From: Asterochloris sp. CNOR1
Taxonomy: Eukaryota > Chlorophyta > Trebouxiophyceae > Trebouxiales > Trebouxiaceae
Direction of reading: 5' to 3'
Length of the DNA: 64,000 bases
Assembly: GCA_963969365.1 (NCBI GenBank)
Contig: OZ017749.1
Coordinates: 2,728,001 to 2,792,000 of the forward strand
Under the pieces are notes generated by a model. The model made no database searches. It was not told where the DNA came from and saw nothing but the letters and a program-made list of their open reading frames with translations. Below are positions 11,103 to 22,400 of this stretch, in pieces. Within the stretch, counting starts at the first letter, position 1. Each line of letters opens with the position of its first letter. Both the position numbers and the translations under genes were made by a program.

Positions 11103-13689
11103 TCACTTGCTGAGCGCCAGCTGGTGGGCCTTGATGGTGTCTGGGCTCACGCCCTCAGTGTAACCAGCGTTCAGCAGCGCCAGCTTGGCACGCTCAGCGA
11201 CAATGATCATCTGATCGGACTTGGTAGCCTCCAGTCTCTGGATGCTGCCCTGCAGCAGGCAATGCACCTGACTTGACAAATGATGTGTATGCTCAGCCAC
11301 AACATGGCATCCCTTGCTTGCTGCCTTACACAGCTAGCAGCAAAGTTGACATTGGCGATTTGGAGTTGCTGCACAACAAAACCTGATTGAGGGTTGCAGG
11401 ACAAAGCCCCACATAGGCAGCACAGGTGCAGGATGCTAAAAAAAAAAGGGCAAAGTGCATAGGAAGGCCCTATGCACAACAGGCTGCCAAGCCCCACCCG
11501 CAGAGCCTCCAGTGATAGGGTGAGCGGCTGCTTGGCCTCCAGCAGTGCAGTCTGCTCCTGCACGCGGGCCGCAACCCACTCTACCTGCAGGGCCACAGCA
11601 CCCTGAGTGACTGCAGGACAGGCTGGTAGGCAACAAGAGTTAATTGCTTTGCACAGGAGGCACATCGGGCAGCAGGTCCCTGCTGAAGGAGAAGGGTAAA
11701 GTGCTCTGCATGGGTGGCAAGAAGTGCTGGGTCCTAGGGACCATGAATCTCTGGGGGGGACCAGTGGCTGGCGTTGCGCCTACATCTTATGCACTGGCAA
11801 CGTCCATGCGCTGGCAAAGCATGCAATTATGTGTGCCTTGTCGCCCTGCTGATGCCAGGCCTGCTCACCTTGGTGCCCTCAACGCCACGCTCTGCCTCAC
11901 ACCTCAGTAGCACCAGCAGGCTGAAGACGCAGGGGAGGGCCAGCGCAAACACCGTGACTGCAGACTGCAGGGGCAGAGCCGCAGGCCTGTCAGCTGTGCG
12001 GTGGCATCACCAGCCTAGGCACGACCTGCATGCCTCAGAGTGATGAGGGGGGCAGCCATGCGGCGCAAATGACAATGCACCTGAAAAGAGCGTGATCCTT
12101 AGCTGCAGACCCAGGCACACCACCTGCAGCCCACTGTGCCGCTACAGGGCTGACGATCTGCCGGTCTGTAGCTGAACATTTCACAACGGGCCCCATGGAC
12201 TCACGATGGCGCCGATGATAATCCTGTTGCTGTACCAGTCCTGGCAGAACTCCAGGGAGGGGCTCTGGCAGCCAGAGCAGGCCGTGCTGGCCAGGTCCCT
12301 GCCGCTGCAGGTACCTGCGGCGGCGCAGGTGCAGGCGCCGCTGCACCCCTTGAAGGCAGCCTGGCCCAGCTTGCAGCTGCAGCAGCAGGGGAGGGCAATT
12401 TGGGCGGCTCCATGTTGGTGCGAGCCTGGGATGCCTGGCTCAGCCTGCACCTGCACCTGTCGCAGCAGTGGCAGGCAGAGTGAGGGGTCATGTCCAGGCT
12501 GCTGACCTGGATGCTGCAGACCCCATGCAACTGCAACAGCAAGGACAGCCAGAGGGTCGTCCTCCGCTTTGCTGCAGCAGCACTGGCAAACAGAATGAAG
12601 AGCTTCAGCTCAGCTTCAGGTGCCAGCTTCAGCGTGAATCGGGCTCGGCTTGGTAGCAGCCCTGAAGAAGCTTCTGCCAGGGCAGCATGCAACAGCAATA
12701 GCAGTGGCCAGCAGGAGGAAAGCCGAGTTCAGGAGCCTCCAATAGTAGCCCGAGCCTGACCCAGCCTACACCTGTGGCAGACGTGGCGGGCAGCAGCAGG
12801 AGGCTTGTGCCCAACTTGAGACACCAGCTCCAAGAGCCCTGCTGATGGTGGTCAGTTGCGTGTGTCTGCAAGCGTGCTTGCTGCAGCTGGCACTGTCAGC
12901 GATGCAAGGCCTGCTGTGGCACCTTGGAAACAATGCTAACCTGAAATCCTGGTTGTCAAAGATGCTGGCGTCATAGGCAGCGATTGCAGCCCCCAGCATG
13001 GCTCCCAGCACCACGTGCAGGCTCAGCAGGAAGCTTGAGCGCAAGACCAAGGCGAACAGGCCCTGCACAAGTCATGAATTGACACAGCTCTCATGACACG
13101 GCGCTTGTCCTGGTGGCCACCCGCAAAGCCAGGCAATCACCAAGAAGTCGTGCAGGGCTGGCACTAAGAGGGAGGACACAGGTGCACACGGAAGGCATCA
13201 GCTGGAGTCTGATCAAGTGCGATCAGGTCTGGAAGTAGTGCAGATACTGCTAGCCTCTGATGCGAAGTGCAGGGAGAGATGCCGGCTCACCAGGATGCAG
13301 GCCACCCCGACCACACCCCAATGCACGTACATGTCAATCTTTCCCCTGTAGTCCTCATCGAGTGCCTGCATTGGGGGGCCTTGTTGGCCAGCAGAGATGG
13401 GGGCCTGGCTGGCAGGCAGAAGGCAGGCGGGACGCTGTTGAGCAGGAAAGGCCTGGGTAAACCCTCTGGGAAGACTTACAAAAATGTAGGAGAGGACCGG
13501 AAGGACGCTGGCCACAATGGCTGCAATGATACAGAACAGGACACCCTGCAGGGGATGGGCGCTGCTCAGCCTCTGACCCAGGCATGCCATGCACCCTGAC
13601 CATGCAGTGTTGACTGGTTTAACCACGCTTATCACCTGGGTCCTCAGGGCGCCCGTGGACACGGAGAAAGGCTTGAGAGGCCGTGCCAT
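11103..13689 (-). CDS. Four-pass membrane protein, tetraspanin-like
   Basis: Eight exons join in phase: 13689-13636, 13545-13480, 13365-13291, 13062-12941, 12376-12205, 11964-11869, 11584-11498 and 11249-11103, giving 272 residues. The layout matches the tetraspanin plan: TM1 (VLFCIIAAIVASVLPVLSYIF), short loop, TM2 (HWGVVGVACIL), TM3 (HVVLGAMLGAAIAAY), a Cys-rich extracellular loop of about 55 residues with nine cysteines (from SCKLGQ to FCQDWYSN), TM4 (TVFALALPCVFSLLVLLRC), then a cytosolic tail of about 80 residues rich in Leu, Glu and Ala that could be helical. The classical CCG loop motif is absent, so this is tetraspanin-like by topology and size, not by signature. The tail ends AHQLALSK. 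The 580-bp intron between 12941 and 12376 contains a chance-looking frame that I left out. Confidence 0.6.
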
Positions 13690-15545
13690 GGCACCCCTGT
13701 AAGTGAGTGCTCAGCTGGGAGCAATGGCCTGGCCCAGCTTCTGTGCAGCCAATACGTCTTAAAGCCTTTGCTAACACTGTGGCCCAGTGCTGCGGCACAA
13801 GTGATGTGCTGGGCAGTGGAAGAAGAAAAACAGACCAAGTCCACAGTTTGCTAGGAGGATCACTCCGCAGCTTTCATCAGCGCAATGATGCGGAAGCCAA
13901 ACTGGAGGCCCTCCAGCCTGTCACGGCAGAAGGTTATCTGCGTCCAGTGGCCATGCCAAAGGGACGAACATTGCTGTATCCATGGGAGAACAAGCAGGGA
14001 CACTTGGAGATCTAAGATCTTATTGCAACAGAGTGCTCCCAGACTGCTCTAAGACAGTCTGTCTGGCTGGACTGAATCTTGCAGGGATTGCCATTGGCGC
14101 AATGTGCCAAGATGAACAGGTGCCTGGCGTACTGGTGCTCTGTCCTCTGATGGCTGCTTGGCTCCTGGACTGCTGGCCCATGTGATACGGCTTGTGCAGC
14201 TCCCTGTCTGGTCGCGCCTTGGACGCTTGCTGCTTGCCTGCGCTTGATCATGTCTTGTAAAACCCTGAGGCTTCCCTTGTGCTGAGCTAGTGGAGTGATA
14301 GTGACTTGCAAGCAGGTGGCGTGCAGTGTTGTCAGCACCCATGTTGACAGACAAGTGAGCAAGCTATCTAGCCTTAGATGCCGCAACGATGCAGACCGCT
14401 ACATACAACTGCTGGAACGTGTGGGGCTCAACCAAGAGGCTGGCCCCACTGTGCAGACGTTGGCTTGCAGCCTGCACCGATTGGTGGGGGTTCCCAGCAG
14501 GAGTCCCAGGCAGCATTGCACTGTCTGTGCATCCGCAGGCAGGGCTGTGCCTTCGAGTTGCCACAGACCGCCACTCAGCTTGCCGCAGCAACCTGGCTGC
14601 TTATCAGGAGTTGAGGCTTGCCTGAACCTGCAGGCTGCTCTGCGCTTCTAAGGGGCTTGGGACAGACCCTCAACCGTTCTTCATTGCCATGTTGCGCCAC
14701 CACAGCACCTGCAGGGCGCCTAGGCTGTGACAGTAACTTGGCCGCTGAAGTGTGGAGGCAGGCAGCCCTGTGCTTCTGACAGCAGCCTGGTCGTTTTTGG
14801 CACCAGGGGCTGCACTACCATTCATAGCATGATGGGCGTGCAGTGTGCTTGCACTGCAGATATGAAGTGTCAGCCTGCCTGCACAGCATGGACTCTGTGG
14901 GCAGCCTTCACCATGTTTTGAGCTGGTCACACGTATGTTGAGGCCTGCCTCACAGAGTGGGGCCTGTGTCAGTAGTGGAGGAATATGCATCAGTTGCCCT
15001 GTATCTGATTGACAGGCGTCCACCTGTAGCTTGCACTATATGCTGCTCATCACCAGATCTGCTTGGCTGTCCAGAGCAATGCCAGCAGGCCAGTGAGGGA
15101 CCAGCCAGCGACTCGCAGAACTGTATTCACAGAGGCATTTGCTGCAGCTCCTAGTCGCATGCCACGCCTTGAAGGTCTGGCTGACAACATGCTCCTGTAC
15201 ACCAGCATGACGTGCATGACGTGCCAAGAGGTCTGCGTGGTCGTTGAACATCAAGGGGCAGAGGCCTGGTTGCTGCTGCTGCTGCTGCTCGCACAGCTGG
15301 GCTCGCTATTGGCCAGCAATGCCGCCGCCATGGTTGAGACGCAGCAAAGGCTGACTGCACATTTCAGTCTGACAGGCAGTGATTAACTCCTATCTATAAA
15401 TTTTGACGCAACAGCTTGGCAAAGTCTGACTTGGCTCACACACAGCCCGTTCAAGCAGGCCTGTTCAAGCAGGCAGCTCAAGCCACATAAACGCCCTCCT
15501 TCAAAGCCTCTGCCCCCAGCAGTCGGTTTGACCAGCGCCCTCGGC
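13690..15545. other. Intergenic region (1.86 kb) between divergent genes, containing an inverted ASG1 exon copy
   Basis: Must contain the promoters of the tetraspanin-like gene (-) and the ASG1-like gene (+). I find no convincing gene. A minus-strand frame at about 13960-13860 reads WHGHWTQITFCRDRLEGLQFGFRIIALMK before a stop and looks protein-like, but no further exon fits it. The clearest structure is at 15260-15375, an inverted copy of part of ASG1 exon 1 (listed separately). Confidence 0.4.
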
Positions 15546-15719
15546 ATGACTGCAAGCCCGCTCTATGCACGGCTGAGCCAGGAGCTCGGCCTGAAGCCCA
15601 AGGCACCCAGTCCCAACCTCGCCGGTGCTGAAATGTGCAGTCAGCCATTGCTGCGTCTCGACCATGGCGCCGCACTGCTGGACTACGTCAATAGCAGGCT
15701 GAGCGAGCACAGTGACTGT

Positions 15720-15752
<33 letters not shown>

Positions 15753-15760
15753 GCCACAGC
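15260..15760. repeat. Inverted repeat: reverse copy of ASG1 exon 1 upstream of the gene
   Basis: The segment 15326-15368, read in reverse complement, matches 15627-15669 inside ASG1 exon 1 at 40 of 43 positions. The similarity continues with small gaps, including the CAG/CTG run (15270-15290 versus 15722-15748), so each arm is about 110-130 nt. The spacer between the best-matching parts is about 258 nt and includes the start codon region. If transcribed through, it would fold into a long hairpin. Confidence 0.85.
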
Positions 15761-18658
15761 CAGTCAGGCTGGGGCCGCGCCGCTGCTGTGCACAGTGCCC
15801 AGGGCAGCAGCTCCTCTGCTGAAGGCAGTGTCAGTGCCTGTGCAGCTGATGTCTGTGGGCGGCCAGTGGCAGGTGCGCTTCACTTATCTGACATGCGACA
15901 TGCTGCGGCGACTGTGTCTGCATCTGCGAGCATGCTGCCTGCCGTGCTGTGCACTTCTTTGCTGACTGCTGTGCAATTCTGATTGCCCAGTGCTTTGTCC
16001 AGAACGCTATGCTGCCGCTTAGTCTGACGCAGCTTATTCATCTGCAGAGGGCCGCCAACGGCACAGAAATCACTCTCAAATTCCTGTACTCCAAGAAAAG
16101 CCTGGCCATCGAGGCCCGCCCAGTTGGAGGAGACCGCAAGAGCCGCATGGATGTGACATGGGCAGACCTGAGCGCAATGAGGCTTCTTCTCACAGTGAGC
16201 TTGATTTACTGCTTGGTGGCTCACAGATGCTACAAAGGGTTGTCTTTCAGCATCAGTTTCAGCTTTGTGCACATCAACACCCCTTGGCTTACTTATATTC
16301 TTTTTGCCTTCTGACGACTGGGCAAGCTTGTCGTCTGTTTCGTGGGGGTCTAAGGCCCTTGAATGACTGGTGTCAGCCAGGTGGGAGCTGGCAGCTGTGG
16401 GGCTGCCGAAGTCTGACACATACAAAAGCCTACTCTGCCTTCGCTGCTGCCTGCTCACAGGCTGCTGTGCTTGCAGGCTGAAGACTTAGCTGTCCTTGAG
16501 CTGGACATTGGCCAGCCCCCAACGTTCAAGCATGAGCTGCCACCCCAGGCACGTCGCCACACCCTCTGGAGCACCTGTGACGATTTCACAGCTGGTGTCA
16601 TGACAGCTACAAGGTCAGCAACTGAAAGCTTGACAAGTTGCGGCTGAGTAGTCGCGTGCAACCCTTTCCTGCTCCTCAGTCTGTCGAGAGCTTGTCTGCT
16701 CAGCCTTGGCTGCCCTCTGCAGGACGTTGAGGCTTGTTTGTGAAGCAGGCATGCTGGATGGTCCCATGGAGAGCCTGCTGTCGTGTGATGAGAGGCTGGC
16801 GGAGCTCACTGCAAGTGGCGGCCTGCCAACAGCCGCAGGCCCGCTGCCTGCTGACGCTGCCAACAGTCCTTTAGCCACGGCTGAAGGTGAGGGTGTTGCC
16901 AGTGCGCAGCCAGTGTGCAGCCACACACACATGGCCTCCTTTTGGAAGTGGGGGCAAGATGCTGATGCAGCATCCTCCCACAGGTCCCCAGCTTGCTTCA
17001 TGGGTGACCCTGCACCCCTCTGCATTAGCTCTTCTTGACATCTGAGCAATGCAGCCTGCAGTCCACCCCTCAGCACCTGTTGCGCTCCTAGCAGATGAGT
17101 CACCTTACAACGTGTACCCTACCATGCAGGCATTCCTATCGCGGAGGCGGCCGCCCTGCCCAGGACACCTGTCAGCAGGTCGGCCTCCTCCTCCGCGCTG
17201 CCAGCAGCAGCTGCACAGGCAGCTGCGCCCCTGAAGGCCCCTCCCCAGCAGCAGCCGCAGCAGGCGATGGCTCCCAAGCCGTGCCTGCAGAGGCTGCCCA
17301 GCCTGCCCAGCCTGACCCAGCAGGACAGCCGGCAGAGCACCAGCAGCCTGCAGGCGCTGCCTGCCCTGGACCGGCCGGCCCCTGCTGCTGGTGCTGCGCC
17401 AACGCCACCAGCACCAGTCTATGAGCCACTCCCCACGCTGCCCTCCATGGGCTCCTCCACTCTGGCGGACCACCTGCTGCCTGTCCTGCCGCAGCTGCCC
17501 AGGCAGCAGCAACCGGTGCAGGCGGCCACACCCCCTCAGGTGCATGCACTGGGCCTGCAGGAGCAGACCCACCTGCTGTCACAGCGCGGCTCCCAGATGC
17601 TGCAGGCGGCCGAGGCTGCCCTGCAGTCCCTGGCCTCCATTGGCAGCACCCCTTTCATGGCTGCTGCGCAGCCCCAGCAGGTGTACACGCAGCTGCCCCA
17701 CCCTGCTGTTGCTGCTGTCTCACCACAGCAGCAGTATGTGGCCCTGCCACGGGTGCCGATCACGCCCTTTGCGCAGCAGTCGTTCCAGCAGCTGCCTGCG
17801 CTGCCAGAGGTTGGGGATTGGGTCCCAGAGCTGGACATGGGCATGGAGGCAGGGATGGGGGTCTTCTTCACTCCAGGTAGGGCTTTCATCTCTGCTTGCT
17901 TGTGTGTTCGGCCTTGTGGCTTGGCAACCCTACTGAGTGCTGCACTGCCAGTCTGGCATCTCTCAGCAATCACCCAGGAGTGTCGCACGTTTGGCCAGGT
18001 CTGACCATGAGGCCAGGTCTGACCATGATTAGGCGGCCCCAAAAGGGGTTGTGCTACATACGGCTGACGTTTCTCCCCTCCCTGCTGCAGGCGCCCATCA
18101 TGCTGCGGCGGAGCACTTTGGGGCACCCCTGCTGCCCAGCGACCAGCTGAACAATGCAGTGGGCTGCTGCAGCAGCACCCAGGCCGGCACCACCCCTGAG
18201 GGGCCCACAGACAGCAGCAACAGCTGCTCAGACATGGGCCGCTCCTTCCTGGATGACGAGGCGGCCTTTGACCAGCTCTTCCCCAGCATTGCCCATGATG
18301 GGGATGACTTTGCTGGCAGCGACTTCTGCATGGATGGCCCCCTCCTGGGCGAGAGCAGCTCTATGTTCAACAATACTCAGCTCGAACAGCAGCAGGTGGG
18401 CTCATGAATGAGGCTGATTGGTGCTGCTAGCCTGCCAGTTTGCCATGATTGCAGACATTTGCTTCACTGCCTGCTCCGCTCATGTCAACTGCTTTGGAGC
18501 TTCCTCAGAGGTTTGGACCCTCCACTTAAGCTCCCTTCATCTCATTGCTGCAGGAACCCACCTCTCGCCGCCAGCTGCAGTCGAAACTCAGCGTCAGAAA
18601 CGGCAACATCTCCAAAAAGCAGCTCCGCCGCCATGGGCATCTGCCAGTCTCAGTCTGA
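15546..18658 (+). CDS. ASG1-family (Altered Seed Germination 1-like) nuclear protein
   Basis: Seven exons join in phase: 15546-15872, 16048-16194, 16477-16613, 16723-16886, 17130-17876, 18091-18395 and 18554-18658, giving 643 residues. The conserved core is in exons 2-4: ITLKFLYSKKSLAIEA, MDVTWADLSAMR, DIGQPPTFKHELPPQARRHTLW, DDFTAGVMTATR and CDERLAEL. This pattern matches the plant ASG1 / At4g30780 family (W-x-D, QPP.F..E..PQ.R.HT.W, DFT.G). The family is nuclear and stress- or germination-linked in plants, with no established biochemical activity. The rest is low complexity: a poly-Ser run from (AGC)n at 15722-15748, a long Pro/Gln/Ala-rich segment in exon 5, an acidic FDQLFPS patch, and a basic end (SKLSVRNGNISKKQLRRHG) that could be a nuclear localisation signal. 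The ATG at 15546 is the first in frame, but the frame is open upstream. Confidence 0.8.
15722..15748 (+). repeat. (AGC)n microsatellite coding poly-Ser in ASG1-like exon 1
   Basis: An AGC trinucleotide run of about eight units encodes a Ser tract. A shorter reverse copy (CTG)n lies at 15270-15290 as part of the inverted repeat. Length is likely to vary between strains. Confidence 0.85.
17994..18029 (+). repeat. 18-bp tandem duplication in ASG1-like intron 5
   Basis: The unit GGCCAGGTCTGACCATGA occurs twice in tandem inside the intron between exons 17130-17876 and 18091-18395. It has no coding effect. Confidence 0.85.
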
Positions 18659-19479
18659 TGACCAAGGCATTGCAAGACCAGATCAGATTCAACCAGTCCC
18701 CGCGCAGCCACAAGTGGAACACAGCCACGCCTATTAGTGCCTGGCCCCATATTTGCAGCCGCATGAACCTGGCCCAGGTCATAACATGGCTTCCCCTCCC
18801 TCAAATCTCCACCTTGGAACAGTTTAGTCCACAAAAGCTCCGCAAACTGTAGTCCTTGCGCCCCAAACGGCCCCCAAATGAGAAGCAATCCGCAGATACC
18901 AGGTCTCCACAACCCCTCCTGCCTTGCATGTGCTGTGATAAAGCACACCTACTAACATCCTCCAAGGAACCACAATGAGACACAATTTTTTGCCGCGAAG
19001 GCCACCCATTTTTTTGGCCTTCCATTTGTTGTAACATTAGAGCAGACTGTGCTGCTAGAGCCCATCTTAGCATGCGTTTACACTTCACTGGAAGGCAGGG
19101 GCCATTGCGTAAGGAGGGCAAAATTTGTGCTTCTTCAGGCACGCACTCCCAGAGACAGATATGAAATGGGTCTGACAGGAAGTGAGTGAGCGTCAGCGAA
19201 CAGGTCAGGCAGGAAGCAGCACATTCTATGCTCTGCACTGGGGCCCACACAAATCACTTGCTGCGAAGGGTGACTGCTGGGCACGTGCATGAGCAAGCAT
19301 GCTGTGCACCTGGCGGCAAGGTCCAAGCGTGGCCGTGACAAATCTGGGCAGTTAATTTGTTGACCTGAAGTCAAGCTGACCATGGCATTGCACATTCTGC
19401 ATGTGGCAGCAAGTACCAAGCGCTCGGCAATGACCAGTCATGCACATGACAGCGAGATCCGGAGCGTGGCTGTGACAGA
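18659..19479. other. Convergent intergenic region between ASG1-like and MGD1, with decayed copies of the MGD1 3' end
   Basis: Holds the 3' ends of two convergent genes. No gene is seen. Two degenerate copies of the MGD1 C-terminal coding sequence lie at about 19298 and 19389, spaced about 92 bp apart and from the real terminus at 19481; the first matches 23 of 27 positions over CATGCTGTGCACCTGGCGGC and onward. The rest shows no clear structure. Confidence 0.5.
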
Positions 19480-22400
19480 CTATGCTGCGCACATGGCAGC
19501 AAGGTCCCTCACGATACGGAAGAGCGCATCTGGCTGTGCAATCTGCTTGGCGCGGGCAGCCATCTCATCAAATTCGACGCGCTTCTCCTGTACCCACGAC
19601 CTGATGATGCCAGCAATCTTCTGGGGGTCCTGCTCAAAAGTCCCAACCTGCAGCACAAGCAGGCCTGCAGTGAGGGCAGCCGCGCATCGAGGCCAGGCAG
19701 GGCTGCAGCGCTGGTGGCCTTCCTAAGCGCCCAGCTCCATTGCGCAGGCCTGCAGCACAATCAGGGCAGCAAGAGTGGGGTGTCATTGGTGGGACCGAGC
19801 AGGACAGCTGGCGGAATCTCACAAGGGTCCTGCTGCTGAGTGGAGGCCGCAAAAGCAGCATCTGCCAGGAGGTGTGCCGTCCTCTCCAGTCTGCAGCACT
19901 ACATGCAGCTGCCAGCCAGCTTGCCTGCACATGCAGCTGCCAGCCAGCTTGCATGCACATGCAGCGGGTGCACATCTGGCAGGCATGCTCCTGAGCATGC
20001 AGTGCGCCACCCTCATGCTGTCCTGGCTGCCCCCAGGAGTGGTGGGGCCGGCAGGCAGGCATGCCCACACACCAGCTGCATCCCACTGGCAGCCAGGGCA
20101 TGCACCCACCTCGATGCCAGGCACCAGCTCAAGCAAAGCAGAGGTGGCAGCGTCACCACCTGCCACACCACAGGTGCAGGCAGCGCGCCAGGACCTCTGT
20201 CCCAGACAGCTTGCATGCAGCATGGCATTGCCTGCACAACGATGACACCTGCCCCGCACATGTTGCAGACAGAGGCTCTGCTTTCAGCCCCAGCCCACCT
20301 TGTTGTCCAGCACGTAGGTCACGTTGCCCTCCTCCTGGCAGGGGATGAAGGCGTTGAGCAGCACTGGCAGTCCACATATCAGGGACTCTGCGATGGTGCC
20401 TGGGCCCGCCTTAGTGATGATCATATCGGAAGCGCTCATCCACTCTGGCATGTTGTGCACAAAGCCTGCAGCCCAGAAACTGGTGAGCATGCAGTCCCAA
20501 GACCTGTCCTGATAGCTGCCATGCACAAGCAGCAGCGGGTGGCCATCACAGGCCCCCCAGCAGGCGGGGAGATGTGCCCAGCACTAGGCAGAAGTGTTCT
20601 GTAAGGTCTCAGCACCGCGCCACAGGCACGAGTCTGCAAGGGGTGCTGCATGCCCACAGAGGTCAGATGCTGGTGGCACCCTGGAACCCCAGGACACAGC
20701 CTGTGCACAGGTCCAGGCAGCCACCAGTGCACCCAAAAGCAGCACCTGTCGGCACAAATGCAGGCGCTGCAGGACGATGGGGTGATACAGCTGGCAGCCT
20801 GTTCAGGAGCCAACAGGTGCAAGCTGCGCGCTGGCCTGCACAGCCTGGCCAGCACGCTTCAACCCCATTCACCTGCACAGCCTGGCCGGCACGCTTCAAC
20901 CCTGTTCACCTGCACAGCCTGGCCAGCAAGCTGCAACCCCATGCACCTGCACAGCCTGGCCAGCAAGCTGCAACCCCATGCACCTGCACACCACCAACTG
21001 CAGCCACACCCCAGGCCTAAGAGCATGCCTGCGACTGCACGAGCCAACAGCAAAGGCTGCCATCTCAGCTTGCGTGCCCGGCAACCCCACCCTCCTCAGG
21101 TACTCCCTCTGCTGCACGAACAGGCAGCCCGCAACCTGCAGGCTGCCTGTGTCCATGTTGCATGCTGACTCTCCCGCCAGTGCCCCCAGCCCACCTGTGA
21201 CAACCACCTTCATGCCCTCAGGGTACTGCCTGGCTTCCAGGCGCCGCACCAGGCGCTTGTTGCGCCCGCAGATGACCACCACTTGGCAGGCTGCGCCCAC
21301 CTGCTGGGCGAGAGCGGTCACTGTGCGCTCCACAGGGCCCATGCCCTCACCGCCACCTGCAGCCAGGCAGAGCAGCACCGGTCAAGGCCCAGTAGCCAGA
21401 TGCAGCAGATGCATGGCGAGATATGCGTCTGCTGCCTATGCTCTGTGGCCGCACCAAGCCTGCTGAGGCACTGGCTCATGCATCAGCTTGCAGCAGGCCT
21501 GTGCTCTCATCGGCTCCTGCCACTCGAGCGCAACACATGCGGAGCTGCAGAAGGGTGCAGGGGGATAGCTGCTGAGGATCTGGTGAGGCAAAGCAGCTGT
21601 GCAACCCACACCGCTGCCCCCGCAGCCACCTGGGGCAGGGCAGAGTAAGCCCCCATCTGGTGTGTGGACACTCCAAAACGCAGCGCCTCGACACTTGCAG
21701 CTGGTGTCAGTTGCAAGCTGACAGCTGCATGTGACCAGCAGAAGGCCCCTGGGGGCTGCCAGCTGTCCAAGGGCTGCTCAAGAGAAAGGTGGCCAGCAAT
21801 AAGCATCAGGGCAAACCAAGAGCTGTGCCTCTCAAGTCAAAACACTGCCCCCCATGGAGCAACCGGTCCTCTCTAGCTTGCCTGAGTTGTCAGGGGAAGA
21901 GCTGCCAGCAGCACCCTGAGTCAGCATCTTGCCCTTCTGTGAGGTGTGGCACATGCGGCCTCCACCGCCTGTAACCCACCCCTCCCCTCTCACATAGTAA
22001 CTCAGTGTCCAGACTCCGCTCTGATGCAGTCCCAGCACCCTCCCTACACAGCCAGGCAGACTCACCCACTAGGAGCACTGCCGGCTTGTCTAGGTCCATG
22101 CCCAGCTGCCTGCGCAGCTTCCGCTTGGCTGGGAGCTTCTGGCTAAAGGCTGGGCGGATGGGCAAGCCGTGCACAGTGATCTGGTGGTCCTGCAGGAGCA
22201 GGGGCAGGGAACCCTCAGCCTCGTGGCCTCTGGTCTGCTTGCAAGCAAGCTGGAGGTAGCAGCGTGCCTGAGCTGCAGGTGCAGAAGCTGCACACCACCT
22301 CGATTGGCAGCACCTGATTAGCCTGGAGCCCAGGCTGCTCAGTGTGACACTGCTCACACACTGGACAAGCAAGCACCTGCTGACATGACTTAGCAAGCCA

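Noticed and set aside
12479-12700. Minus-strand frame with hydrophobic segment inside the tetraspanin-like gene
   Set aside because: No acceptor gives the right phase from exon 13062-12941, whereas the exon at 12376 joins cleanly.
20835-20990. Regularly spaced 37-bp units as a CRISPR-like array
   Set aside because: The units are directly tandem with no unique spacers, and the DNA is a eukaryotic intron.
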